From UBA4923 sp964486135 (lineage in GTDB: Bacteria; Bacillota; Clostridia; Saccharofermentanales; DTU023): a stretch of DNA of 38,508 nt. Below, one piece after another: positions 1-7,144 of this stretch. The translations under genes and the position numbers were made by a program. The notes under the pieces were generated by a model. It had not been told where the DNA came from and ran no database searches. It saw only the letters and a list, made by a program, of their open reading frames with translations. Where the stretch lies: contig CAZAKT010000017.1 of NCBI GenBank assembly GCA_964486135.1, positions 1 to 38,508 of the forward strand, written 5' to 3'. How positions within the stretch are numbered: position 1 is the stretch's first letter; each line of letters begins with the position of its first letter.

Positions 1-191
1 TTCACACACATTAAGGGCATTATTGTGTGCGAATTTAAGTATAACAATGATGCTTGAAAGATACAATAAAAAACACGCACATAGCTGTTCTAAATGTGCG
101 TAATATTAAATATACGGTCGAAGAATGGTATGAAGGAGCTTTGCCAATGAACCCTTTATACTTAATGTACATTGAGGACAGCTTCTTCTAG
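1..191 (+). pseudogene. AT-rich possible 3' relic of an unknown gene
   Basis: This AT-rich stretch differs in composition from everything downstream. Frame 1 reads FTHIKGIIVCEFKYNNDA and stops at 55-57. Frame 3 opens at about 51 and reads on through KNTHIAVLNVRNIKYTVEEW to a TAG at 189-191. Joined by a single frameshift near 50-57, the two pieces look like one continuous C-terminal segment, so this may be the tail of a decayed or mis-sequenced gene that begins left of the window. No family is recognised. Alternatively frame 3 could hold a 14-codon peptide from ATG 147, preceded by GAAGGAG. The rest of the gene-free stretch (192-340) holds a short AAACC-TTC-GGTTT hairpin (243-255) with a T run and the promoter listed next. 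Confidence 0.25.
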
Positions 192-279
192 TAATTTGGT
201 AACAGGTTTTTAGGAGCCATATCCTCTCTATTCATTTTTGGGAAACCTTCGGTTTTTTATCGGACGACTGGTCGGAGTT

Positions 280-307
280 TTGAAAAGATCCCAATTTGTA
301 ACATAAT
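280..307 (+). promoter_or_regulatory. Probable sigma-A promoter of the phosphatase-pcm operon
   Basis: TTGAAA (280-285) and CATAAT (302-307) each match the consensus at five of six positions and are 16 bp apart. The start codon at 341 lies about 33 bases downstream of the -10 box. Confidence 0.5.
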
Positions 308-340
308 GGAACTCACAATAAAGATAAGGATAAGAGATTT

Positions 341-1117
341 ATGATAATCAACTTGAGGGATCTGGGTGGCTACAGGGGCAAGGATGGCCGGAAGGTAAGA
401 AAAAACTTGCTTTTCAGGAGCGGGAACCTGAACTTTGCCACACCCATCCTGGCGGAGGCGCTGAACCCTCTGAACATTGCCATGGTCTTTGATCTCAGGA
501 CCGTGGATGAAGTCAGGAAACAACCCTATACCCTGCCCCACACAATTGGCTATGGGCATCGGCCCATTTTTGAAACCCTGGACGATGGCGAGGGCGGACC
601 CCAGTTGGATTATCCGGAGGATGACCGGGCCCTCCAGGCCTTGAATAACTTGCAGATACCGGACCTGACGGGAAAGCTGGATGGCTTTATGAACAGGCTT
701 TACCTCAATATGGGGGAAAAACCGGGGGTTTTCGGGGAGATTATGAAGGAGATCATAGGCCAGGACGGAAAGCCCGTCCTCTTCCATTGCGTGGCGGGCA
801 AGGACCGTACAGGCTTCCTGGCCACCGTGATCCTTCTGGCCCTGGGTGTCTCCAAGGCGGATGTGAGGGAAAATTATCTCCTTTCCAACGATTACCGAAG
901 AAAGGAAATCGAACAGGAGACGAAAAGGATCCAGGCCAATTTGGACAACCCGGACCTTGCCGAAATGATAGGGGGTATGCTCCTGGTCAAGGAGGAATAC
1001 CTGGAGGCCAGCCTGGGTGTCATTGATTCCCACGCCAGCTTCGATGATTACGCTGAAAGCAGACTGGGCCTTGGTCTGAGTGACCTTGAGGCCCTGAGGA
1101 ATCTTTACCTGGAGTAA
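341..1117 (+). CDS. Tyrosine/serine protein phosphatase (Y_phosphatase3 family)
   Basis: The 258-residue protein has the layout of bacterial tyrosine phosphatases of the PF13350 type. The N-terminal NLRDLGGYRGKDG and LLFRSGNL segments (residues 4-30) are typical of the family. FDLRT (50-54) carries the usual conserved Asp. HCVAGKDRTG (149-158) is the CX5R phosphate-binding loop, with nucleophile C150 and R156. The family removes phosphate from protein tyrosines or from phosphoinositide-like substrates; the substrate here is unknown. No signal peptide is visible, so it should be cytoplasmic. It opens an operon, with pcm starting six bases after its stop. Catalytic residues are intact. Start chosen as the only ATG before the conserved N-terminus. 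Confidence 0.88.
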   Translation: MIINLRDLGGYRGKDGRKVRKNLLFRSGNLNFATPILAEALNPLNIAMVFDLRTVDEVRKQPYTLPHTIGYGHRPIFETLDDGEGGPQLDYPEDDRALQALNNLQIPDLTGKLDGFMNRLYLNMGEKPGVFGEIMKEIIGQDGKPVLFHCVAGKDRTGFLATVILLALGVSKADVRENYLLSNDYRRKEIEQETKRIQANLDNPDLAEMIGGMLLVKEEYLEASLGVIDSHASFDDYAESRLGLGLSDLEALRNLYLE

Positions 1118-1123
1118 GGTGCT

Positions 1124-1735
1124 ATGGATGAACGGGCGCTGAAGGATTTCTATCGGGGACTTGACCGTTCCCTCTTCCTGGACGATCCCTACAAGGCCTA
1201 TGCCAAGGATGACGCGCCCCTCCCCATCGGTTTTGGGCAGACCATTTCACAACCCTCCCTGGTACTGGATATGACCCGTCTCCTGGCGCCCGAAAAGACC
1301 AGCAAGGTCTTGGAGATAGGGACCGGTTCCGGCTATCAGACGGCCTTGCTGGCCGAGTTCTCAGCCCAGGTCTATACCCTGGAGAGGATAGGGGACCTGT
1401 CCAGGCAGGCGGAGGCCAGGCTTGCGGCCCTCGGCTTCCGGAATATCCATTTCCGGGTCGCCGACGGCAGTGCCGGCTGGCCGGAAGAAGCCCCCTTCGA
1501 CAGGATTATGGTGACGGCCGCGGCAGGCAGGGTGCCGGATGAACTGATCCGACAACTGGGGAATGGGGGCCGGATGATCGTGCCGGTGGGACCACCCGCC
1601 ATGCAGGAGCTCCTGCTCCTGACCAAGGATGACCAGGGCAGGATCAGGGAGCGTAAACAGGCCCTGGTCAAATTTGTGGAAATGGTGGGCGACTACGGCT
1701 GGGATCGCGAAAGGGGCCAGGATGAGGATCGGTGA
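1124..1735 (+). CDS. pcm: Protein-L-isoaspartate O-methyltransferase
   Basis: This 203-residue SAM-dependent methyltransferase repairs isoaspartyl residues in aged proteins by methylating the abnormal side chain. GQTISQP (38-44) is the PCMT substrate-loop signature, VLEIGTGSGYQTA (62-74) is the SAM motif I, and DRIMVTAAA (126-134) is the post-motif strand. The length fits the family (about 200-220 residues). It lies six bases after the phosphatase gene, and its last 14 bases overlap the next gene, which implies cotranscription and translational coupling. Nothing in the active region looks damaged. It could act in a protein-maintenance module with the phosphatase, but that is inference. Confidence 0.92.
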   Translation: MDERALKDFYRGLDRSLFLDDPYKAYAKDDAPLPIGFGQTISQPSLVLDMTRLLAPEKTSKVLEIGTGSGYQTALLAEFSAQVYTLERIGDLSRQAEARLAALGFRNIHFRVADGSAGWPEEAPFDRIMVTAAAGRVPDELIRQLGNGGRMIVPVGPPAMQELLLLTKDDQGRIRERKQALVKFVEMVGDYGWDRERGQDEDR

Positions 1736-2216
1736 ACGCGTGGAGCGAATGGCGGCCTGGGAACCTCCCTACGACATGTACGAAAGGCTGGCCGCTGTTT
1801 TTGGGGAAGAGGGCCTGGACGACATTACCGACTTTGACAATGAGGATTCGCTTGAACTCAGTTTTCTGATTTCACTCAACCGGGATCGGATCAAGTTGCT
1901 TTCTGAGGAAATCGATGAGCTGCTCGAAACCGAGGACGCCTACTTCCTGAGCATTGATATTTCACGGGAAAAGCCCCTGGCTGTCCGCAGTTTTTGGCGT
2001 TATCCCAAGGAGGCTGGCGGCCAGGAGCTGGATATCTCAGAAAAGGCCTTTCTCCCGGAACACGCCTATGTGTTGCCCCTCTTCGAAGCTTTTGTAGAAG
2101 CCCAAGGCCTGCTGGCCCTGTCTTTTGAAGACCTGGAAGAAGAGCTGGAGGAAGAGGGCCGGCCGGTTAGTCTGTCTTACAAGTATTTTCACCGGACCGC
2201 CAGACTGGAAAGTGTC
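1722..2216 (+). CDS. Unknown acidic protein, 3' end lost in assembly gap
   Basis: The reading frame is open from ATG 1722, preceded by AAAGGGG, and runs 165 codons until the N run. An upstream ATG at 1629 lies deep inside pcm and is unlikely to be used. The product is strongly acidic, with a Glu-rich stretch near residues 140-150 and a segment reading YFLSIDISREKPLAVRSF. I see no signal peptide, membrane segment or metal motif and recognise no family. The 14-base overlap with pcm marks it as the third operon member. The fragment after the gap (2317-2424) may be its C-terminus if the true gap length is a multiple of three. Confidence 0.6.
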
Positions 2217-2316
2217 NNNNNNNNNNNNNNNNNNNNNNNNNNNNNNNNNNNNNNNNNNNNNNNNNNNNNNNNNNNNNNNNNNNNNNNNNNNNNNNNNNNN
2301 NNNNNNNNNNNNNNNN
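2217..2316. other. Assembly gap (100 N)
   Basis: Exactly 100 N, the conventional placeholder for a scaffold gap of unknown size. The true length is not known, so the relation of the open frames on either side cannot be decided here. Confidence 0.98.
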
Positions 2317-2424
2317 GTCTACGAGGACGTCCTCGCCTCCGGCCTCCCCCTGTTATCGGATATGTCGGGCCATGCCGGCATGAAACCCTATCTGGAGGAA
2401 GGCTACCAGCCGGTAAGCCTCTAA
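2317..2424 (+). CDS. C-terminal fragment of unknown protein after the gap
   Basis: Reading from the first base after the N run gives 35 codons containing LPLLSDMSGHAGMKPYLEEG and ending at TAA 2422-2424. It looks coding (GC-rich, balanced residues) and is followed by a strong hairpin. It may be the end of the protein starting at 1722 or of a separate gene lost in the gap. No family can be assigned from so short a piece. Confidence 0.45.
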   Translation, partial: VYEDVLASGLPLLSDMSGHAGMKPYLEEGYQPVSL

Positions 2425-2429
2425 GATCC

Positions 2430-2468
2430 GGGCAGACGGCAGGCCTTGGATCGGCCTGCTGCCTGCCC
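2430..2468. terminator. Hairpin between converging transcripts
   Basis: An interrupted dyad pairs GGGCAG (2430-2435) with CTGCCC (2463-2468) and GCAGGCC (2439-2445) with GGCCTGC (2453-2459). It lies between the end of the plus-strand operon and the stop of the minus-strand gene, so it could serve both. Only a short CTTTT follows on the plus strand. Confidence 0.45.
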
Positions 2469-2494
2469 TGCCGCTTTTCGCCGCAGGCCTGGTC

Positions 2495-2722
2495 TTAGTC
2501 TGCCCAGTAGTTGTTGGCAGCCGCCACGGTCTGGAAGTGGATGGCCACCACCTGGGAGGCAGCGGTCAAGCTGTCCGGGTTGGTCGAATAGACCTCCCGG
2601 AGACTTTCGCGGATCTCGACCGACGGCTGCGTGTAGGCCACGCCCTTCCGGGCCAGGGTGAGGGCCAGCTCAAAGCCCTCCTGCGGGGTTTTTGTCTTAA
2701 GTGTTTCAAGCCAAATCGCCAT
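2495..2722 (-). CDS. Small uncharacterised protein (75 aa)
   Basis: An ATG at 2722 is preceded on the minus strand by a strong AAGGAGG site about six bases away, the best support that it is real. The product starts MAIWLETLKTKTPQEGFELA and looks mainly helical and soluble, without a signal peptide, Cys pairs or a membrane segment. It has its own hairpin downstream (2430-2468) and lies behind the terminator of the anti-sigma gene, so it is probably monocistronic. I recognise no family. Confidence 0.65.
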   Translation of the reverse strand: MAIWLETLKTKTPQEGFELALTLARKGVAYTQPSVEIRESLREVYSTNPDSLTAASQVVAIHFQTVAAANNYWAD

Positions 2723-2827
2723 AGTAAACCTCCTTGCCCGCAGCTTGGCGGGAACTACTCCTATTATCCACGCCAGAGGGAGGCGTGCTGTCCGTTATGT
2801 TACCTTCCGGACCCGGTCTCTGGTATG

Positions 2828-2862
2828 AAAAAGGCAGGGCACCCGGGGCGACCTGCCTTTTT
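2828..2862 (-). terminator. Rho-independent terminator of the sigma/anti-sigma operon
   Basis: AAAAAGGCAGG (2828-2838) and CCTGCCTTTTT (2852-2862) form a perfect 11-bp stem around a 13-base loop. It sits 22 bases past the stop of the anti-sigma gene and can act in either direction. Confidence 0.85.
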
Positions 2863-2884
2863 GGACCTTGGTGAAGGGAGGGAC

Positions 2885-4468
2885 CTAGTCTTTTTCGACC
2901 TCGACCTTGAGGATCTTGCCGGTCACCGCATCAATATCGTACTCGTATTCCTGGCCGGCATACTTGAATTCCACTTCGTAGATCAGGCGGCCCTTCTCGT
3001 TTTCCAGTTCCGTCTCAAGTTCCCTGACGTCGCCGCGGGTCAGGCCGGCATGCTGGAGGGCCAGGTCCTCAGCCTTTTTAGAGCTGATGAGGCCAGGATC
3101 CCCCGCAGCCGGTGTCTCCGTTTTGGATGCCGGGGTGGTGACGGGGGGTGGACTGCTGGAGCCCGAATCTTTACCGGGCCTTCTTTCGATTTCAACTTCG
3201 ATGATCTGACCGGTCAGGGCATCGATCGTGTACTCATACTCGTAATCGCCGTACTCGAATTCAACCTCATAGACCACACGGCCTTTTTCCCTGTCCTTCT
3301 CCGTCTCCAGTCGGCGAACCGAGTTCCGGCTGAAGCCGGCGTCCTGGAGCGCGATATCCTCCGCTTTTTGAGTCCCGATCTCCTTGCCTGGATCCGGGGC
3401 GGGTTTGGAGGGAGGGCTTGTCTGCGCCGGGCCTTGACTGGAGCCTCCGGTCTGGCCCTTATTCTTGGTCTTGAACTCCAGGATCTTACCCTCCTTGGCG
3501 TCTATATCGTATTCGTATTCAATGCGGCCGTGATAAAACTCCACTTCGTAGATCATAAGGCCGTCCTCGTAATCGATCTCAATTTCCAGCCGGCTTACCT
3601 CCTCGGGATTGACACCGGCGTGTTCAAGGGCAATCTGCCTGGCCCTGTCCTCACCGATATAGCCCTTCCGGCTCGCCTGCCCCGTTGATTCAACCCCCTC
3701 AAGACGGGTGTGGCGCGCCTCAAGGAGGAGTTTCAGGTCATTGATGGACAGGGAGGCAACATGGGCAAGTTGGATGCTGGGATCCAGCTCAACCAATTGC
3801 TCTATCAGGACTGCCTTGCCCGTGGAAATCCCATAGCGACTGGCCAGTTCTTTGGCCTGGAGGTCGGCGTCCGTCGCCTGGCTGAGGATGGCGCCTTGGA
3901 GGGAAAAACCATCAAGAAGCCCGTTGACCTCCTGGGTCAGGTGTTTTTGCAGCCGCCTGGCCTGGTCCTTGTCCCGGCTGTCGACGGTGATCAGGATTGA
4001 GTTCTTGACGTCACTTATATAACCATTCCGGACCAGGGATCCGATCAGGGCATTGACGGCGACATCAAGGTCGACCCCTTTCAATCGCATATCACCGATG
4101 ACTTCCTCTGCTTCCCGGTTGGCCGGCTTGACCTGAAGAACCCGTTCAGCGCGGTTGACCGAAATTTCCAGGCTGGGATTGACGTCAAAGCCGACAACGG
4201 CCTGGGTGGCCAAGTTTCTGTAGGCCAACCATCCGCCAAGGGCCAGGACAAGCGCCGCCGCAATTGGGGCCAGCCGCCTCCAGCGGAAAAGGGATTTCTT
4301 CCTGCCTTCTTCCAGATTTATGATTTTGTCTTTTTCAATTTGTGTGTCCATAACTTGAGACTCCTTCTCGATTTCAATCTGTTCGAGGAGTCTGGGGAAC
4401 AGGTCGGGGACCGACGCTTCAAGCGCCCGTTTCAGCCTGTTTTCGATCATTTGATTTGTTTCGTTCAT
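2885..4468 (-). CDS. RsgI-like membrane anti-sigma factor with three PepSY domains
   Basis: The 527-residue protein probably inhibits the ECF sigma factor encoded just upstream; their genes overlap by four bases (ATGA type). Residues 1-60 are a charged cytoplasmic region, and 66-84 form one membrane segment (LAPIAAALVLALGGWLAYRN). Residues 88-255 match the extracytoplasmic core of RsgI-type anti-sigma factors, including VVGFDVNPSLEISVNRAERV (91-110) and ILITVDS (158-164). Three PepSY-like repeats follow at 270-335, 364-428 and 461-526, each with KAEDIALQ-like, YEVEF and EYEYDIDAxTGKI elements, joined by Pro/Ser-rich linkers. Classical RsgI ends in carbohydrate-binding or similar sensor modules, so the PepSY triplet is the likely sensor or inhibitor part here. 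No zinc-binding anti-sigma motif is seen. The terminator at 2828-2862 ends the transcript. Confidence 0.8.
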   Translation of the reverse strand: MNETNQMIENRLKRALEASVPDLFPRLLEQIEIEKESQVMDTQIEKDKIINLEEGRKKSLFRWRRLAPIAAALVLALGGWLAYRNLATQAVVGFDVNPSLEISVNRAERVLQVKPANREAEEVIGDMRLKGVDLDVAVNALIGSLVRNGYISDVKNSILITVDSRDKDQARRLQKHLTQEVNGLLDGFSLQGAILSQATDADLQAKELASRYGISTGKAVLIEQLVELDPSIQLAHVASLSINDLKLLLEARHTRLEGVESTGQASRKGYIGEDRARQIALEHAGVNPEEVSRLEIEIDYEDGLMIYEVEFYHGRIEYEYDIDAKEGKILEFKTKNKGQTGGSSQGPAQTSPPSKPAPDPGKEIGTQKAEDIALQDAGFSRNSVRRLETEKDREKGRVVYEVEFEYGDYEYEYTIDALTGQIIEVEIERRPGKDSGSSSPPPVTTPASKTETPAAGDPGLISSKKAEDLALQHAGLTRGDVRELETELENEKGRLIYEVEFKYAGQEYEYDIDAVTGKILKVEVEKD

Positions 4469-5046
4469 CTGAGATCCTCCTCCAACATTTTCCGGAGTTT
4501 TGACAAGGATCGGCGGTACTTGGAAAGGGCCGTCCCCAGGGGAATATCCAGGAGCTCGGCGATCTCCCTGTGCTTGAACTGTTCGACACTGTGCAGGATC
4601 ACAATCTGCCTCTCTTCTTCCGAAAGCCTTGAAAGGAGGCCCTGGAGCAGAAGCCGGTCGAGTGTACTTTCCGAAATGTCACTTCCGGGAGCGGGGATCC
4701 AGGCCTCCTCCAGGGGGAGCTCCCCCGTGGGTTTGGAGCGGACCTTGTCCAGGGAAAGATTCCGGGTGATTCTCAGTATCCAGGCCAGGGGCTTACCCTG
4801 GGGCCGGTAGCTTGCCGCTCCACGGTAGACCCGGAGGTAGGTATCCTGCATGAGATCCTCAGCATCCTGGGGATTTCTCACGATGGACAGGGCCAGGCCG
4901 TAGACGACCGTCCGGGTGCCCTTATAAAGCGCTTCCAGGGCCCCGGTATCGCCTTTGGCCACTCTTAATATCTGATCCTCGAGCTCTTCCATCTGTACAT
5001 TTCCCGTCCAGGCTTTCCGCCCGGATCTCTTTTCCTGGTCGAACAC
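4465..5046 (-). CDS. ECF-type RNA polymerase sigma factor
   Basis: The product has sigma region 2 at about 36-104, including the DAEDLMQDTYLRVYR core (61-75), and region 4 at about 134-188, with LSEEERQIVILHSVEQFKHR leading into a helix-turn-helix EIAELLDIPLGTALSKYRRS. This two-domain layout defines the extracytoplasmic-function group. It should redirect RNA polymerase when released by the overlapping anti-sigma gene downstream. The listed start is GTG 5046; ATG 4992 (residue 19) is an alternative, and neither has a strong ribosome binding site. It is not the longer SigI type normally paired with RsgI. Confidence 0.9.
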   Translation of the reverse strand: MFDQEKRSGRKAWTGNVQMEELEDQILRVAKGDTGALEALYKGTRTVVYGLALSIVRNPQDAEDLMQDTYLRVYRGAASYRPQGKPLAWILRITRNLSLDKVRSKPTGELPLEEAWIPAPGSDISESTLDRLLLQGLLSRLSEEERQIVILHSVEQFKHREIAELLDIPLGTALSKYRRSLSKLRKMLEEDLR

Positions 5047-5080
5047 TTGCGTGTCCTGTCAAAACTCCCTCACCCTTAAT

Positions 5081-5107
5081 AACGGTCGAGGGGCCTCTTT
5101 TATTGCA
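5081..5107 (-). promoter_or_regulatory. Tentative ECF-type autoregulatory promoter
   Basis: On the minus strand TGCAAT (5107-5102) and CGTT (5084-5081) are 17 bases apart, loosely like the ECF pattern of an AAC-rich -35 and a CGT -10 element. It sits about 35 bases before the sigma gene. The match is weak. Confidence 0.2.
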
Positions 5108-5170
5108 TGTCCCTCTCATTAGACAATAAAGAAAGGAAGTCAGTCGGCCGAATTGGTACAGAAGCCGGGT

Positions 5171-5176
5171 TATAAT
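5171..5176 (+). promoter_or_regulatory. Perfect TATAAT -10 box before the 5216 gene
   Basis: TATAAT lies 39 bases before ATG 5216, with no good -35 box at the usual distance. It falls inside the longer reading frame from TTG 5153, which argues for the downstream ATG start. Confidence 0.4.
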
Positions 5177-5215
5177 ACCAAGGAGGTGGAGGCCGCGGGG
5201 CCGGGGAGGACCATC

Positions 5216-5635
5216 ATGTTGAAATTGGATGCTTATGACCAGAATGCCTTGAAGCTGGGTATGATCCTGGCCTTTTGCGAGGTAGTGGGGCAGGAGGTCA
5301 AGGCTCTGGCCTTCAGCCCCATCCTGGAGCCGGAAGAATGGAGGGAGCTCAAGGAAGCGACGGAAGCGATCGCCCGTCATTTCAAGGTCAGCTTCTATGT
5401 CGAAAGTTCCCTGGTCTCAAGCGACCTGGCGCCGGATGAGGCGGTAAGGGACAAGCGGGTTGTTCTTTTCTATAAACATGAACGGATCCTCCAGGCCTAT
5501 CTGGCGATCAAGGAAGGGGTGGAAAAACTCCAGGGACAAGGCCTCTATACAGAGGAGGAAAGACGTTCAGCCTCCCAGTCCCTCCGCAGGCTCCTCAGCT
5601 ACTCCGAGGAGGCGATCCGGGCCCACTATGCCTGA
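5216..5635 (+). CDS. Uncharacterised 139-residue protein
   Basis: The ATG at 5216 is preceded by GGGGAGGA (5203-5210), a strong ribosome binding site. A longer frame from TTG 5153 would overlap the promoter and is less likely. The product is a soluble mixed alpha/beta protein whose C-terminal half looks helical (AYLAIKEGVEKLQGQG, then SLRRLLSYSEEAIRAHYA). No signal peptide, membrane segment or conserved catalytic motif is recognised. It diverges from the sigma-factor operon across a 169-base shared upstream region and appears monocistronic. Confidence 0.65.
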   Translation: MLKLDAYDQNALKLGMILAFCEVVGQEVKALAFSPILEPEEWRELKEATEAIARHFKVSFYVESSLVSSDLAPDEAVRDKRVVLFYKHERILQAYLAIKEGVEKLQGQGLYTEEERRSASQSLRRLLSYSEEAIRAHYA

Positions 5636-5750
5636 CGTCCGGCCTGGTTCCGGGAATAATTAAGACAAAAACCTGGGATTTATTCGTTTGTTCATATTGT
5701 ATTCACAAAGGCAGGGTGGTTTTTGTGCTATTTGCTAGCGAATAAGCGCA

Positions 5751-5779
5751 TTGAATCTCTTTTTCCTCTTCTCTATCAT
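5751..5779 (+). promoter_or_regulatory. Sigma-A promoter of the Liv-type importer operon
   Basis: TTGAAT (5751-5756) and TATCAT (5774-5779) are exactly 17 bp apart. The predicted leader is about 75 bases. Further upstream CAAAAACC (5666-5673) and GGTTTTTG (5718-5725) form an 8-base inverted repeat with a long spacer, of unknown meaning. Confidence 0.55.
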
Positions 5780-5860
5780 TTGTTCTAATTCAGTTTCATC
5801 CAGCGGTGTCTTCAGGCACCTGCGCGATGCGACCAGTACGGAAAAGAAGAAAAGGAGAAA

Positions 5861-7063
5861 ATGAGAATGAAAAAACTACTGAGTTTTGTGCTGGTGGTAG
5901 TTCTGTTGCTAACAGTTGCCGCCTGCGGTTCCTCCCAAAAGCCTTCTGACCCGTCTGCCCCGGCGGAGACGGGCGGAGCCCTCCCCGACGAGATTATTAT
6001 TGGCGGCCTGGCGCCGTTAAAGGGAAGTGTCGCGCAGTACGGCATCGCCTCTAACAACGGTACGACCTTGGCCGTGCATGAGATTAATGAGGCCGGAGGC
6101 ATCCTGGGTAAGAAGATCAAATATATCGCCTATGACGAGCAGGGCGATTCGACGGCAGCTAGCATCGCCTATGACAGGCTGGTCAATGAGGATGGCATCA
6201 TTGCCTTGATCGGTGATATCACAACGGAGCCCACCCTCACCGTGGCCCAGAAGGCCGCCGAGGACAATATCCCCATGATCACGCCGACCGGTACAGGCGC
6301 GGCTATCACCCAGGCGGGCAAGAATGTTTTCAGGGCCTGCTTCACCGACCCCTACCAGGGCGAGCTCATGGCCCACTATGCCAGTGAGAAGCTTGGCGCG
6401 AAAACGGTTTCTGTCCTTTACGATACGGGCGACGATTACTCCAAGGGCGTCGCGGACGCCTTCTGGGATTCCGCGGAATCGCTCGGCATGACCCGTAAAG
6501 ACAAGGAAGGTTATCAGTCCGGATCGACGGATTTCAATGCCCAGCTGACCAAGATCAAGGCGGGTGATCCCGACGTGGTTATGGTGCCCGGCTATTATGG
6601 CGACGGGGCCATGATTCTGACGCAGGCGCGCGAACTCGGCATCACAGCCAAGTTCCTGGGTTCTGACGGTTGGGATGGCCTCCTGCTTCAGCTTGACGCA
6701 TCCAACTACAGTGTCTTGAATGATGCCTTCTATTGCACCCAGTATTCGCTCCGCGACCCGGGCGAGGAACTCAAACGTGTCATGGATGCCTACGAGGACT
6801 TCTATGCCGACTCAGATCCCAAGGGTGAATACCTGAATATGTTCGCCATCCTGGGCTATGAGGCCATGCATATCATGGCGGCCGCCATCGAGGAGGCCGG
6901 CAGTGTCGACGCGGACGCGATCGTCGAGGCCTTGAGCAATCTGGAATATGAGGGTGTTTCCGGCAAAATCGACTTTAGGGGCGGCCAGGATCCGGCACGT
7001 GAAGCCTTCATTGTTGAATTTGTTGACGGCAACGAAGTCCTGCGCGGCGTCTACTCCTACTAA
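5861..7063 (+). CDS. Branched-chain amino acid type ABC transporter, substrate-binding lipoprotein
   Basis: The 400-residue protein begins with a charged and hydrophobic signal ending in the lipobox VAAC, placing the lipidated cysteine at residue 22. A Ser/Pro-rich linker leads to a Peripla_BP_6 (LivJ/LivK) fold: IIIGGLAPLKG near the mature N-terminus, then AVHEINEAGGILGKKI and MITPTGTGAAIT, typical of the leucine/isoleucine/valine-binding family. It captures the substrate outside the membrane for the LivHMGF genes that follow. The start has AAAAGGAG upstream. Amino acids are the usual ligands, but amides, urea and others are known, so the ligand is unproven. Confidence 0.9.
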   Translation: MRMKKLLSFVLVVVLLLTVAACGSSQKPSDPSAPAETGGALPDEIIIGGLAPLKGSVAQYGIASNNGTTLAVHEINEAGGILGKKIKYIAYDEQGDSTAASIAYDRLVNEDGIIALIGDITTEPTLTVAQKAAEDNIPMITPTGTGAAITQAGKNVFRACFTDPYQGELMAHYASEKLGAKTVSVLYDTGDDYSKGVADAFWDSAESLGMTRKDKEGYQSGSTDFNAQLTKIKAGDPDVVMVPGYYGDGAMILTQARELGITAKFLGSDGWDGLLLQLDASNYSVLNDAFYCTQYSLRDPGEELKRVMDAYEDFYADSDPKGEYLNMFAILGYEAMHIMAAAIEEAGSVDADAIVEALSNLEYEGVSGKIDFRGGQDPAREAFIVEFVDGNEVLRGVYSY

Positions 7064-7085
7064 GGGGACTCTTGTGTTTTGAAGA

Positions 7086-7110
7086 GAAGAGGGCGAAGAT
7101 CGCCCTCTTC
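7086..7110 (+). terminator. Intercistronic stem-loop after the Liv binding protein
   Basis: GAAGAGGGCGA (7086-7096) pairs perfectly with TCGCCCTCTTC (7100-7110) around a three-base loop, 22 bases after the binding-protein stop. A short TTC, not a long U tract, follows, so partial termination or 3'-end protection of the upstream message is more likely than full termination. Confidence 0.7.
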
Positions 7111-7144
7111 TTCGCCATTGTCCTTAAAAAGGGGAGACAGCGAC

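Noticed and set aside
257..1033. Long minus-strand open frame opposite the phosphatase gene
   Set aside because: The plus strand encodes a protein with an intact CX5R motif; the antisense frame has no family features and is a shadow of GC-rich coding DNA.
2537..3688. Long plus-strand frame opposite the anti-sigma gene
   Set aside because: The minus strand encodes clear PepSY repeats and a membrane segment; this frame mirrors them with low-complexity composition.
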